Origin: Bacteroidales bacterium
GTDB lineage: Bacteria; Bacteroidota; Bacteroidia; Bacteroidales; NBLH01
Length of the DNA: 46,019 nt
Assembly: GCA_016937695.1 (NCBI GenBank)
Contig: JAFGWC010000058.1
Span: forward strand, 1-46,019
Reading direction: 5' to 3'
A model generated the notes under the pieces. It saw nothing but the letters and a program-made list of their open reading frames with translations. It was not told where the DNA came from and did not search any database. A program made the position numbers and the translations under genes. Positions 6,787-16,415 of the stretch are shown here, piece by piece. How positions within the stretch are numbered: position 1 is the first letter of the stretch; each line of letters opens with the position of its first letter.

Positions 6787-9210
6787 ATGAAAATATTGTA
6801 TCTTATTTTACTATTAAATATATTTCCATTTATTGCATTATCGCAAGAAGATAGGACATATAATATAGTTGGAATTGTTGCGGATTCAATAGATAAAAAA
6901 GGAATATCGTTTGCAACTATAGTTATAATTAGACTTCCTGGAAAATCTATAGAAAAACAAATGGCAGTTCAGGCTGACGGGAAATTTGATTTGTTATTAA
7001 AATCTACAGGTGAATATGCACTAGCAGTTAGTTCCTTAGGATACAAAACAGTTTCAGAAAATTTTACGATAAAAGAAAACCATTTTTTTTATGATTTAGG
7101 AACAATAATAATAAATACAAATTCAATCGAATTAAATTCAATAAATATAATTGCTGAAAAGCCATTAGTAAAAATAGAGGCGGATAAACTTATATATAGT
7201 GTCGAATCAGATTATGAAGCTAAAACATTGGATGGACTAGAAATAATGAAAAAAGTTCCAATGCTTGTAGTTTCTGATAACAAAATAAGAGTAAATGGAG
7301 ATGGAAATGTTAAAATATATATAAATGGAAAACCATCTAATATTGTAACAAAAAACCCAATTGATTTTTTACAAAATCTACCCGCAAGCTCAATAAAAAT
7401 TATAGAAGTAATTACAAAGCCGGGAGCAAAATATGATGCTGAAAATTCAGGAGCTATAATAAATATTTTGATGAAGAAAAAGGCAAAAGGTTATACCTGT
7501 TCTATAAATAACACTGCCTCATTTATAGGTGGCTTATATTTAAGAAATGGCATAAATTTTACTTCAGCAGTTGGTAAATTTGCTTGGTCGATTAATATGT
7601 TTAATAAAAGTATACCCGATCAGCTTTATAATAAAAGTACATATCAGGAAAATTTTTTTGAAAGCGATCAAAAATATACTAATTGGGAAGGAAAAGTAAA
7701 GCATAATTGGTTTTATTTACCAATTATATTTGATTTCAGCTATGAAATTGATACATTAAACTTGATAAGTGTAAGTTTAAATTCGGAATACAACAAATCA
7801 AAAAACAGATATGATGCGAATGTAGATATAGAAAATAATAATAATTTGTTACAAAATTCTTATTTTTATAATAGTTTTTATATGAATTTTGAAAAAGAAT
7901 ATTTTGGAAATATAAATTATCAAAAGATCTCTAAAAAAGATAAAAGGAAAATTCTAACACTTTCTTATCAAATTGATTATTTGCCAATATCTTTGGAAAA
8001 TGAATTTAGTATTGATAGTGTCCTAAATTACCAATCTACTAAACAAATATCAAAACAAAATGAAATTTGGACAGAGCATACTTTTCAAATTGATTACACA
8101 TTCCCTCTTAATAATATATCAAATGTTGAAACAGGAGCAAAATACATTTTGAGAGAAGATCAAAGCTTTTCTCATTTATTTGATTATCAGTTCGCAACAA
8201 ATCAATTTATTGAAAATAATGGAATAAACGATGATTTTAACTATAAGCAAAATATTTTGGCAGCATATCTTACATATAGTTTAAATATTGATAAATTCAG
8301 CTTTAAGTTAGATCTAAGAGCTGAAGATTCTAGCGTAAGTAGTATATTTAGCTTTATTGATACTTTGCATCTAAATCATTCAGCAACAGAGTTTGTTCCA
8401 AGTTCCAGCATCAGCTATCAATTAACTAAAAGTCAAAACTTAGGATTTTATTATACAAAAAAAATTAAACGCCCTAGTGTCTGGCACATAAATCCTTATG
8501 TTGACAAAAGTGATCCGAACAATTATTATTCTGGTAATCCAAATATTAAAACTGAGCATTATAATAAGTTTGGGCTAAATTATGGGAATTTCGGAAAATT
8601 TGGGAATTTCAATTTAAGCCTTTCTTATATGAAGTCAAACGATGGAATAACAAGAGAGATTATTCAACAGAATGCTGAAACAGTTTTAACTACATTTAAT
8701 AATAACATAGAAGTTCAAAAATATATTCCTTCACTTTCATTAATGTTTAAAATAGGAAAAAAAATTCGTTTCAGAATAAATTCATCTGCAGATTATAATA
8801 TTTTGGAAAACTCAATTGATAATACGAACTCTAAGGATTGGGGTTATGAAATATCTTCCAATTTTGATTACATCATAATTAAAGGATTAAAATTTTCTAT
8901 GTCAGGTATGTATTATCAATTAGCGAAGACTATTGAAACTAATAGCTCAGCATTATATTGGACTGAATTTACTTTAAAGAAAGAATTTTCACAAAGTAAA
9001 TTAATTGTTTCCTTATTTTATAATAATGCTTTTTGGAAGTATAAAAGTATGAATTATGAAAAATTTGATGATACTTATTATCAAAATACTAAAGAAACAA
9101 GACAAGGATATTCCTTTGGTTTTAAAGTTAGTTTTAAATTTGGAAATGCTGAAGATCTTATGAAAAATGTTGAAAAAGGTATTAACAACGATGATTTAAA
9201 AGGTCGATGA
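6787..9210 (+). CDS. Outer membrane beta-barrel receptor (CarboxypepD_reg-plug-barrel)
   Basis: The 807-residue protein has a signal peptide (MKILYLILLLNIFPFIALSQ). An N-terminal carboxypeptidase-regulatory-like beta domain follows (about 25-110), then a TonB-type plug (about 130-235; LDGLEIMKKVPMLVV, YINGKPSNI, ITKPGAKYDAENSGAIINI), then a barrel of about 550 residues rich in alternating aromatic strands. It belongs to the Bacteroidota outer membrane beta-barrel family related to TonB-dependent receptors. Sitting between the pseudo-rSAM gene and the ABC exporter, it probably moves or senses the cassette's peptide at the outer membrane, though nutrient uptake cannot be excluded. The C-terminus (DLMKNVEKGINNDDLKGR) runs beyond the last strand-like segment (GYSFGFKVSFKFG). 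Confidence 0.85.
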   Translation: MKILYLILLLNIFPFIALSQEDRTYNIVGIVADSIDKKGISFATIVIIRLPGKSIEKQMAVQADGKFDLLLKSTGEYALAVSSLGYKTVSENFTIKENHFFYDLGTIIINTNSIELNSINIIAEKPLVKIEADKLIYSVESDYEAKTLDGLEIMKKVPMLVVSDNKIRVNGDGNVKIYINGKPSNIVTKNPIDFLQNLPASSIKIIEVITKPGAKYDAENSGAIINILMKKKAKGYTCSINNTASFIGGLYLRNGINFTSAVGKFAWSINMFNKSIPDQLYNKSTYQENFFESDQKYTNWEGKVKHNWFYLPIIFDFSYEIDTLNLISVSLNSEYNKSKNRYDANVDIENNNNLLQNSYFYNSFYMNFEKEYFGNINYQKISKKDKRKILTLSYQIDYLPISLENEFSIDSVLNYQSTKQISKQNEIWTEHTFQIDYTFPLNNISNVETGAKYILREDQSFSHLFDYQFATNQFIENNGINDDFNYKQNILAAYLTYSLNIDKFSFKLDLRAEDSSVSSIFSFIDTLHLNHSATEFVPSSSISYQLTKSQNLGFYYTKKIKRPSVWHINPYVDKSDPNNYYSGNPNIKTEHYNKFGLNYGNFGKFGNFNLSLSYMKSNDGITREIIQQNAETVLTTFNNNIEVQKYIPSLSLMFKIGKKIRFRINSSADYNILENSIDNTNSKDWGYEISSNFDYIIIKGLKFSMSGMYYQLAKTIETNSSALYWTEFTLKKEFSQSKLIVSLFYNNAFWKYKSMNYEKFDDTYYQNTKETRQGYSFGFKVSFKFGNAEDLMKNVEKGINNDDLKGR

Positions 9211-9230
9211 TAATTCAATTATAAAATTTT

Positions 9231-9238
9231 TATCTTTG
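9231..9238 (+). promoter_or_regulatory. TAnnTTTG promoter element for the exporter genes
   Basis: TATCTTTG is an exact -7 consensus 19 bases before the ATG of the ABC exporter. It suggests the exporter pair can be transcribed separately from the upstream peptide genes. No obvious -33 element. Confidence 0.6.
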
Positions 9239-9257
9239 CAGCCAACTTAAATTATTA

Positions 9258-11450
9258 ATGAAGAAATTCCCCCATTACACCCAATTAGACGCAATGGACT
9301 GCGGCCCAACATGTTTGCGCATGGTGGCAAAGCATTACGGTAAAAGCTATTCGCTGCAAACATTGCGCGATCGTAGTTTTATTACTCGCGATGGAGTTTC
9401 TTTACTTGGTACAAGTGATGCCGCTGAAAGCATTGGTTTTCGTACAATGGGAGTTAAAATTTCTTTTAAACAATTAGTTGAAGAAGCGCCATTACCATTT
9501 ATTGCACATTGGAAACAAAGCCACTTTGTTGTAGTTTATAAAATTGATAAAAAAAACAATCTTCGTATTGCCGACCCTGCAGAAGGTCTTGTAAAACTCA
9601 CAGAAAAAGAATTTAAAAGTGGTTGGATAAGTACAAAATCAGAAGGCGAAGAAAAAGGAGTTTGTCTTTTATTAGAACCAACACCCGATTTTTATAAAGC
9701 AGAAGATGAAAAAACAAATAAAGCAAATTTTAAATTTCTTTTTTCTTATTTACGACCATATAAAAAGTTTTTAACACAGCTTTTTCTTGGTCTCTTTGCC
9801 GGTAGTCTTTTGCAATTGATTTTTCCTTTTTTAACTCAGGCAATTGTTGATTTTGGTATTGCAAATCGTGATATTAGCTTCGTTTATTTGGTTGTTATAG
9901 CTCAATTAATGCTTTTTACCGGCCGAACAGCAATTGATTTTATTCGTGGATGGATTTTATTGCATATCAGTACACGTATAAATATTTCTTTGATTTCTGA
10001 CTTTTTAATTAAATTAATGAAACTGCCTATTCGTTTTTTTGATATAAAAATGATAGGAGATTTGATGCAACGTATTGGCGACCACACACGAATAGAAAAT
10101 TTCTTAACATCAACCAGTCTTAATATTCTCTTCTCAGTTTTTAATCTTATCATATTTGCTGCAGTACTGATATTCTATAGCATGAAAATATTTGTTGTTT
10201 TTTTGTTTGGCAGTATACTTTATGCATTATGGGTTATAATTTTTATGAAAAAGAGGAAAGAGTTGGATTACAAACGTTTCGCTCAAATGGCTGACAATCA
10301 GAGCAATGTAATACAGCTGATTACCGGAATGCAAGAAATTAAGTTAAATAATTGCGAAAAACAAAAACGTTGGGAATGGGAGCGAATACAAGCCAGATTA
10401 TTTAAAGTAAGTGTAAAAAGTTTAGCATTAAACCAATATCAGCAAGCCGGCTCAATGTTTATTAATGAGCTTAAAAACATTATAATTTCATTTATGGCTG
10501 CAGCAGCAGTAATCCATGGCGAAATGACTCTAGGTATGATGATGGCGGTTCAGTATATTATTGGGCAGTTAAATAGTCCAATTGCACAACTTATTGGTTT
10601 TATGCAATCTGCGCAGGATGCAAAAATCAGCCTTGAGCGTTTAAGTGAAATTCACGAAAAAGAAGATGAAGAAAAACTTGAAGACCCAAAATTGAATTTA
10701 TTGCCTGCGAAGAAGAATATTGTAATAGAAAAGCTCTCTTTTCAATATGAAGGACCACACTCCGAAATGGTATTGAATAATATAGAATTAAAAATTCCTG
10801 AAAAGAAAATAACAGCGATTGTGGGTAGTAGTGGCAGTGGAAAAACTACATTAATAAAGCTTTTGTTGGGTTTTTATGCACCAATTAAAGGTGAAATTAC
10901 TATTGGCGATACTGGTCTTGAGAATTTTAGTCAGCGCATGTGGCGTAGCACTTGTGGTGTTGTAATGCAGGATGGTTATATCTTTTCAGATACAATTGCC
11001 AAGAATATCGCCGTAAGCGAAGAAATTGTTGATAAAGAAAAATTATTGAATGCTGTAAAAGCTGCTAATATTCAGGACTTTATAGAAACATTACCTTTGA
11101 GTTATAACACAAAAATAGGTCAGGATGGTCATGGTTTAAGTCAAGGACAAAAGCAGAGAATTTTAATTGCAAGAGCCGTTTATAAAAACCCTGAATTTAT
11201 ATTTTTAGATGAAGCTACTAATGCGCTAGATGCTAATAATGAGCGTGTTATTATGGACAATTTAAATGAATTTTTTAAAGGACGAACAGTTGTTGTAGTT
11301 GCTCATCGCCTAAGCACAGTAAAAAATGCAGATCAAATAGTTGTATTAGAAAAAGGTAAAATCGTGGAAAGTGGTAATCATCAGGAGCTTACTAAAAAAA
11401 GAGGTGCTTATTACGAACTTGTTAAAAACCAATTAGAGCTTGGAAATTAA
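9258..11450 (+). CDS. ABC exporter with N-terminal C39 peptidase
   Basis: This 730-residue protein couples leader cleavage to export. The C39 peptidase (about 1-140) shows Q9, the nucleophile C15 in DAMDCGPTCL, H89 in SHFVVV and D106 in IADP, so it should be active on GG leaders such as that of the peptide at 4645. The membrane domain spans about 160-450. The ATPase domain has Walker A GSSGSGKTT (523-531), signature LSQGQ (627-631), Walker B FIFLDEAT (D651, E652) and switch H683. The gene looks less AT-rich at its start than its neighbours (for example GACTGCGGCCCAACATG), which could mean a different origin or strong conservation. It is followed 12 bases later by its HlyD partner. Substrate assignment to the GG peptide is by context. 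Confidence 0.92.
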   Translation: MKKFPHYTQLDAMDCGPTCLRMVAKHYGKSYSLQTLRDRSFITRDGVSLLGTSDAAESIGFRTMGVKISFKQLVEEAPLPFIAHWKQSHFVVVYKIDKKNNLRIADPAEGLVKLTEKEFKSGWISTKSEGEEKGVCLLLEPTPDFYKAEDEKTNKANFKFLFSYLRPYKKFLTQLFLGLFAGSLLQLIFPFLTQAIVDFGIANRDISFVYLVVIAQLMLFTGRTAIDFIRGWILLHISTRINISLISDFLIKLMKLPIRFFDIKMIGDLMQRIGDHTRIENFLTSTSLNILFSVFNLIIFAAVLIFYSMKIFVVFLFGSILYALWVIIFMKKRKELDYKRFAQMADNQSNVIQLITGMQEIKLNNCEKQKRWEWERIQARLFKVSVKSLALNQYQQAGSMFINELKNIIISFMAAAAVIHGEMTLGMMMAVQYIIGQLNSPIAQLIGFMQSAQDAKISLERLSEIHEKEDEEKLEDPKLNLLPAKKNIVIEKLSFQYEGPHSEMVLNNIELKIPEKKITAIVGSSGSGKTTLIKLLLGFYAPIKGEITIGDTGLENFSQRMWRSTCGVVMQDGYIFSDTIAKNIAVSEEIVDKEKLLNAVKAANIQDFIETLPLSYNTKIGQDGHGLSQGQKQRILIARAVYKNPEFIFLDEATNALDANNERVIMDNLNEFFKGRTVVVVAHRLSTVKNADQIVVLEKGKIVESGNHQELTKKRGAYYELVKNQLELGN

Positions 11451-11462
11451 GTGATTTGAATT

Positions 11463-12767
11463 ATGCCAAACGAAATAGATAAAATAGAAATTCGTAGCGA
11501 TGAAGTTCAAGAAATACTTGGATTTATTCCGCATTGGATAATACGTGGCGGAATATCAGTTATCTTTTTTATAATTATTTTATTATTTATTGGTAGTTGG
11601 TATTTTAAATATCCTGATGTTATAAGCTCAAATATTATAATAACAACTCAAAATCCACCTGTTAGGCTTATTGCAAAAACTAGTGGAAAAATTGAAACCG
11701 TTTTGGTAAAAGACAAACAAATTGTTAATGAAAATGAACTTATTGCAATTATAGAAAATTCTGCTGATTATAATAATATACATGATTTGAATATTAAGTT
11801 AGATTCCTTAAATACATTTATTTTAAGTTTTGATATATCTGAAATTATAAATTTTAATCCTTATTATAAATTAGGTTCAATTCAGTCCATATATTCTTCA
11901 TTTTTAACACAATATCAGAATTATTTTAATTTTGTGAATATCAATTATCATCAAAGAAAGATAGAGGCATTAAATTTACAATTAGAACAAATTAAACAGC
12001 AACACAATAGTTATTTCCGCCAAATGAATATTCAAGAACAAGAATTTTCATTGGCAAAATTACAATTTGAACGCGATTCAGGACTTTATGTTAAAAATGT
12101 GATTCCTTCTCAGGAATTTGAAAAAGCAAAAGGCGATTTTCTTCAAAAAAAATATGCTCTTGAAATTTCAAAAAATTCAATTATTAATAATCGCATTAGC
12201 GAAACGCAATTACAACAAAGTATTCTCGATTTGGAATTGCAATTTACTGATCAAAAAAACAAACTTCAATTAGAATTAAAATCAACTTTCGATGTTTTAA
12301 AAAGCAGTATTGAAGATTGGAAAATGAAATATTTATTTGAAAGTCCTGTTTCAGGAAAAGTAAGTTTTAATAAAATAGTATCAGAAAATCAAAATATTGC
12401 TATTGGCGAAGTTGCATTTATTATTGTGCCTGAAAAACAAGGAACAATAATTGGACATTTGCAATTGGCTGTTGCCGGTGCAGGAAAGGTAAAAGAAAAC
12501 CAAAAAGTAAACATTAAACTTGATAATTACCCTTTTATGGAATATGGAACAATTCAAGGCAGAGTAAAATCGGTTTCATTGGTTCCGTCAGAAAACTTTT
12601 ATTTAGTTAAAATACAAGTTCCTCAAAATTTAATAACAAATTATAACAAAACTCTTCCTTTTGCACAACAAATGAATGGAACTGCTGATATTATTACTGA
12701 AAATATATCGGTTCTTGAAAGAATGTTTAATCCACTTAAGTTAATTTTCAAAAAATATAAAGACTAA
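11463..12767 (+). CDS. HlyD-family membrane fusion protein of the exporter
   Basis: The 434-residue protein has a cytoplasmic N-terminus and one membrane helix at about 30-50 (GGISVIFFIIILLFIGSWYF). A split biotinyl-lipoyl-like domain follows (LIAKTSGKIETVLVKDKQIV near 75-95, and FESPVSGKVSFNKIVSE near 300), flanking a long glutamine-rich coiled coil (about 160-285), and then a beta-barrel end. This is the adaptor that links a peptidase-containing ABC exporter to the outer membrane. It follows the ABC gene by 12 bases and ends the peptide cassette. No TolC-type outer membrane channel is found nearby, so a channel encoded elsewhere would be needed. Confidence 0.88.
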   Translation: MPNEIDKIEIRSDEVQEILGFIPHWIIRGGISVIFFIIILLFIGSWYFKYPDVISSNIIITTQNPPVRLIAKTSGKIETVLVKDKQIVNENELIAIIENSADYNNIHDLNIKLDSLNTFILSFDISEIINFNPYYKLGSIQSIYSSFLTQYQNYFNFVNINYHQRKIEALNLQLEQIKQQHNSYFRQMNIQEQEFSLAKLQFERDSGLYVKNVIPSQEFEKAKGDFLQKKYALEISKNSIINNRISETQLQQSILDLELQFTDQKNKLQLELKSTFDVLKSSIEDWKMKYLFESPVSGKVSFNKIVSENQNIAIGEVAFIIVPEKQGTIIGHLQLAVAGAGKVKENQKVNIKLDNYPFMEYGTIQGRVKSVSLVPSENFYLVKIQVPQNLITNYNKTLPFAQQMNGTADIITENISVLERMFNPLKLIFKKYKD

Positions 12768-12834
12768 ATTTTAATATAAACTTCGACTATAAAAATATTT
12801 ACATATTTATTTATGTTATTAAAATTAAAAAGTT

Positions 12835-12842
12835 TACTTTTG
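12835..12842 (+). promoter_or_regulatory. TAnnTTTG promoter element for sucC
   Basis: TACTTTTG matches the -7 consensus exactly and lies 27 bases before the sucC ATG, in the short gap after the HlyD gene. Confidence 0.5.
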
Positions 12843-12869
12843 CACCGCGAAATTTAATAAAATAAAATA

Positions 12870-14057
12870 ATGAATATTCACGAATATCAAGGAAAGTCAC
12901 TTTTAAAAAGTTATGGTGTAAATATACAAGAGGGTATAGTTGCCAATACACCTGAAGAAGCTGTAGACGCAGCAAAAGAGCTACAAAAACAAACCGGAAC
13001 ATCTTGGTGGGTTGTAAAAGCTCAAATACATGCTGGCGGAAGAGGAAAAGGCGGCGGAGTTAAACTTGCAAAAAGTATAGATGATGTTAAGTCTATATCG
13101 AAAGAAATAATAGGAATGCAGCTTGTAACTCATCAAACAGGCGCTGAAGGCAAAAAAGTAAATAAGGTTTTAATTGCACAAGATGTATATTATCCTGGCG
13201 AATCTGAAACCAAAGAATTTTATATTAGTGTTCTTTTAAATCGTCAAAACGGAAGAAATACAATAATGTATTCTACAGAAGGCGGAATGGATATTGAAAC
13301 TGTAGCTGAAAAAACTCCACATCTTATTCATAAAGAAGAAATTGACCCAAAAGTAGGAATCATGCCTTATCAGGCAAGAAGAGTTGCTTTTAATCTTGGT
13401 GTTTCAGGAAAAGCTTTTAAAGAGATGGTGAAATTTGTTATATCGCTTTATAATGCTTATGAAAAAACAGATGCAAGTCTTTTTGAAATAAATCCGGTTT
13501 TAAAAACTTCTGATGATAATATTTTAGCTGTTGATGCTAAAGTAAATATTGATGATAGTGCATTATATCGTCATAGAGATATTGCTGAAATGAGAGATTT
13601 AGCAGAAGAAGATCCTGCAGAAATTGAAGCAAAAAAATATGATTTGAACTTTGTTAAGCTTGACGGAAACGTTGGCTGTATGGTTAATGGAGCTGGTTTG
13701 GCAATGGCTACAATGGATATTATTAAACTTTCAGGTGGCGAGCCTGCTAACTTTTTAGATGTTGGAGGTACTGCAAATGCAGAAACTGTTGAAGCAGGAT
13801 TTAGAATTATACTTAAAGATCCAAATGTAAAAGCTATTTTATTAAATATTTTTGGCGGAATTGTTAGATGCGATAGAGTAGCACAAGGTGTTGTTGATGC
13901 ATACACAAAAATTGGTTCTATTGATATTCCTATTATTGTTAGATTACAAGGAACAAATGCTAAAGAAGGAAAAGAACTTATTGATAATTCTGGTCTAAAA
14001 GTTCATTCTGCAATAACTTTACAAGAAGCTGCTGATTTAGTTAAGCAAATGGTTTAA
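12870..14057 (+). CDS. sucC: Succinyl-CoA ligase (ADP-forming) subunit beta
   Basis: This is the beta subunit of succinyl-CoA synthetase, the TCA cycle enzyme that makes ATP or GTP from succinyl-CoA with the alpha subunit SucD. The 395-residue length is normal. The ATP-grasp domain fills the N-terminal two thirds, opening with MNIHEYQGKSLLKSYGV and containing VKAQIHAGGRGKGGGVKLA; the C-terminal ligase domain contains NFLDVGGTANAETV and LLNIFGGIVRCDRVA. No sucD follows; the next gene is a methyltransferase after a terminator, so the alpha subunit must be encoded elsewhere. It is a housekeeping gene with its own promoter and terminator, and it marks the boundary of the accessory peptide cassette. 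Confidence 0.96.
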   Translation: MNIHEYQGKSLLKSYGVNIQEGIVANTPEEAVDAAKELQKQTGTSWWVVKAQIHAGGRGKGGGVKLAKSIDDVKSISKEIIGMQLVTHQTGAEGKKVNKVLIAQDVYYPGESETKEFYISVLLNRQNGRNTIMYSTEGGMDIETVAEKTPHLIHKEEIDPKVGIMPYQARRVAFNLGVSGKAFKEMVKFVISLYNAYEKTDASLFEINPVLKTSDDNILAVDAKVNIDDSALYRHRDIAEMRDLAEEDPAEIEAKKYDLNFVKLDGNVGCMVNGAGLAMATMDIIKLSGGEPANFLDVGGTANAETVEAGFRIILKDPNVKAILLNIFGGIVRCDRVAQGVVDAYTKIGSIDIPIIVRLQGTNAKEGKELIDNSGLKVHSAITLQEAADLVKQMV

Positions 14058-14141
14058 TTTAATTTTTAGCAGCGAAATAAAAATATATGTATAAACAATT
14101 ATTATCACGTTTATACTAAAAATGTTTTATGGTTTGATTTT

Positions 14142-14175
14142 AAATCCATCTTATTTATTTGAGATGGATTTTTTT
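14142..14175 (+). terminator. Rho-independent terminator after sucC
   Basis: Arms AAATCCATCT and AGATGGATTT pair across a 10-base AT loop and are followed by a T-run. It lies 85 bases after the sucC stop. Confidence 0.8.
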
Positions 14176-14211
14176 ATAAATAATTAATTTTATCACACTA
14201 AATGAAATGAT

Positions 14212-14219
14212 TATCTTTG
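14212..14219 (+). promoter_or_regulatory. TAnnTTTG promoter element for the cheR-like/arcA pair
   Basis: TATCTTTG is an exact -7 consensus just after the sucC terminator and 79 bases before the ATG at 14299. It would drive the methyltransferase and the arginine deiminase gene together. Confidence 0.5.
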
Positions 14220-14298
14220 AATGTTTTTTTACATTAAAATAATATAAATCAATAAACAGATTATAGTATAAAAACAAGCAAGTTATAATAGCTTACAT

Positions 14299-15138
14299 AT
14301 GGAAGTAGATATTAATTCAATTAAAATTTTTATTGATTCAATTAAAGAAAATAGTAATTATGATTTTAGTAATTATTCTGAAAAATCTTTATCTAGAAGG
14401 ATTGATAAAATTTTATTTGACAATAGAATGTCGATTGAGGAACTTGCTGTAAAAATATCTAAAGACAAAGAATTTATTGAAAAAATAATTATCGAAGTAA
14501 CTGTTAATACAACAGAAATATTTAGAGATGCAAAAACCTGGCAATTATTAAAATATAAATATATTGATGAATTAAAAGAAAAAGAAAAGATAAGTATTTG
14601 GGACATTGGATGTTCGACAGGTCAGGAAGTATATTCAATGTTAATACTTTTAAATGAGAAAAATCTTTTGCCAAAAGCAGAAATACTTGCAACTGATTTA
14701 AACTCAGAGGTTTTAAAAATTGCTGAAAAAGGAGTTTATAAATTTCGGGAAATAGATGAATTTATTGATAATTATGAATTAGTAATGTGTTCTAACCCTT
14801 ATGATGATAAAAACCATATAGATATTCCGCACAAAAAATATTTTGAAATAAGCAGAAGGAAAAATTTAATAAAAATTAAACCGAATCTGTTGAATAAAAT
14901 TGCTTTTTTAAAACACGATATAATTCAGGAAAAAAATATTTTTGATAAAAAATTTGACATAATTTTTTGTAGAAATGTATTGATATACTTTAAGCATGAT
15001 TTACAGAATAAACTTTTTGATTTTTTTTATCAAAATTTAAATGATGATGGATTATTAATTATTGGAAGACACGAAGGAATGCTTGGCCCAATTTCCAATA
15101 AATTTAAAAAAGAAGAATCTATATATAAAAAACTATAA
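14299..15138 (+). CDS. CheR-type SAM-dependent protein methyltransferase, stand-alone
   Basis: The 279-residue protein has the normal length and order of a CheR methyltransferase. A helical N-terminal domain (about 1-75; YSEKSLSRRIDKIL, VNTTEIFRDAKTW) precedes a Rossmann domain with the SAM-binding loop IWDIGCSTGQEVYSM (about 97-111), the acidic ATDLNSEVL motif, and IIFCRNVLIYF with GLLIIGRHEGM near the end. Classical CheR methylates chemoreceptor glutamates, but no receptor, CheA, CheB or CheW gene is in the window. Stand-alone CheR proteins occur in Bacteroidota with unknown targets and often associate with PAS-type kinases. It is separated by one base from the arginine deiminase gene, so the two are almost certainly cotranslated. 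Confidence 0.85.
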   Translation: MEVDINSIKIFIDSIKENSNYDFSNYSEKSLSRRIDKILFDNRMSIEELAVKISKDKEFIEKIIIEVTVNTTEIFRDAKTWQLLKYKYIDELKEKEKISIWDIGCSTGQEVYSMLILLNEKNLLPKAEILATDLNSEVLKIAEKGVYKFREIDEFIDNYELVMCSNPYDDKNHIDIPHKKYFEISRRKNLIKIKPNLLNKIAFLKHDIIQEKNIFDKKFDIIFCRNVLIYFKHDLQNKLFDFFYQNLNDDGLLIIGRHEGMLGPISNKFKKEESIYKKL

Positions 15139-15139
15139 A

Positions 15140-16399
15140 ATGAATAATCAATTACAAGTAAATATTAACTCAGAAATTGGTGAATTAGAAGGAGTTATAC
15201 TCCATACACCTGGCGTTGAATTGCAAAATATGACTCCCCAAACAGCTAAAAGAGCTTTATATAGTGATATTCTTAATTTAGCCGTTGCATCAAAAGAATA
15301 TTCTCAACTGAAAGGTGTTTTAGATAAAGTTGCAAAAACTTTTGAAGTAAAAGACTTATTATCAGATGTTTTAGCTGATGAAAAAGTGAAAATTGATGTC
15401 GTAAATAAAGTTTGTACTAATGAAAATGCTATTGAGATAAGAGATTATTTAATATCATTATCAAATATTGAGTTAACCAAACAATTGTTTGAAGGCGTTG
15501 TGATGCGAAAAAATAGCCTTACAAAATTTTTAAGCAAAGACAAATATTCTTTACAGCCATTACATAATTTCTTTTTTACAAGAGATTCGTCAATTGCCAT
15601 AAAAGACAGAGTTTTAATAGGAAGAATGGCAAATAGAGTTAGAAAAAGAGAAGCTTTAATTATGGAATCTATTTTTGATAACCATAAAAGTTTTGTTACA
15701 AAAACTGTAAACCCTGAAAGTTGCTATGATTGTCATCCTGAGCTTACTGTTGAAGGTGGGGATGTTTTGATAGTAAGAGATGATATTCTTTTAATTGGAA
15801 TTGGTGCTCGAACAACATCTCAGGGAATTGATTTTATTATTGATAAACTCAAAGAAAAAGATATAAAGAGAAATGTAATTATTCAAGAATTGCCTTTAAC
15901 ACCGGAATCTTTTATTCATTTAGATATGGTTTTTACTATGTTGGATAAAGATAAATGTATGGTTTACGAGCCAATCATCTTAAAACCAAACAAATACAGA
16001 ACTATCCATGTCGTTATTGAAGGTGGTGAAGTAAAATCAATTGAAGATGAGAAAAATATACCAGATATTTTAAGCAAATTAGGCATGGATCTAAAACCAA
16101 TTTTATGCGGAGGAAATGATGCTTGGGTGCAAGAAAGAGAACAATGGCACAGTGGCGCTAACTTTTTCGCAATTGCACCAGGGCGAGTAATAGGCTATGG
16201 TAGAAATGTTTATACGATGGACGAAATGAATAAAAATGGTTTTGAAATTATTCCTGCTAAGGAAATAATTAGAGGAAAAGTAAGCTTAAATGATTACGAA
16301 AAATATGTTATAAGTATTGAAGGTTCTGAACTTTCTAGAGGTGGCGGTGGTGCACGCTGTATGACAATGCCTGTTAGAAGAAAAGATATTAGTTGGTAA
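15140..16399 (+). CDS. arcA: Arginine deiminase
   Basis: This enzyme hydrolyses arginine to citrulline and ammonia. The 419-residue length fits the family. Visible signatures are FFFTRDSSIAI, the ELTVEGGDVL segment, FIHLDMVFTMLD with the catalytic His, and a C-terminal GGGGARCMTMPVRR with the nucleophile Cys at residue 407. I chose the ATG at 15140, one base after the preceding stop, because the protein then begins MNNQLQVNINSEIGELEGVI as expected; a longer frame from 15062 would overlap the methyltransferase. No ornithine carbamoyltransferase, carbamate kinase or arginine/ornithine antiporter gene lies beside it, so it is not in a standard arc operon. It may serve acid or nitrogen metabolism with partners elsewhere. 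Confidence 0.92.
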   Translation: MNNQLQVNINSEIGELEGVILHTPGVELQNMTPQTAKRALYSDILNLAVASKEYSQLKGVLDKVAKTFEVKDLLSDVLADEKVKIDVVNKVCTNENAIEIRDYLISLSNIELTKQLFEGVVMRKNSLTKFLSKDKYSLQPLHNFFFTRDSSIAIKDRVLIGRMANRVRKREALIMESIFDNHKSFVTKTVNPESCYDCHPELTVEGGDVLIVRDDILLIGIGARTTSQGIDFIIDKLKEKDIKRNVIIQELPLTPESFIHLDMVFTMLDKDKCMVYEPIILKPNKYRTIHVVIEGGEVKSIEDEKNIPDILSKLGMDLKPILCGGNDAWVQEREQWHSGANFFAIAPGRVIGYGRNVYTMDEMNKNGFEIIPAKEIIRGKVSLNDYEKYVISIEGSELSRGGGGARCMTMPVRRKDISW

Positions 16400-16415
16400 T
16401 TTTATATAAATTAAT

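Noticed and set aside
9258-11450. Exporter gene as a recent foreign insertion because of its higher GC start
   Set aside because: The composition change is modest and fades within the gene, there are no mobile element borders, and conserved catalytic motifs alone could explain it.
15062-15139. Upstream extension of the arginine deiminase gene
   Set aside because: This stretch is coding for the methyltransferase in another frame, and the ATG at 15140 gives a normal-length enzyme.
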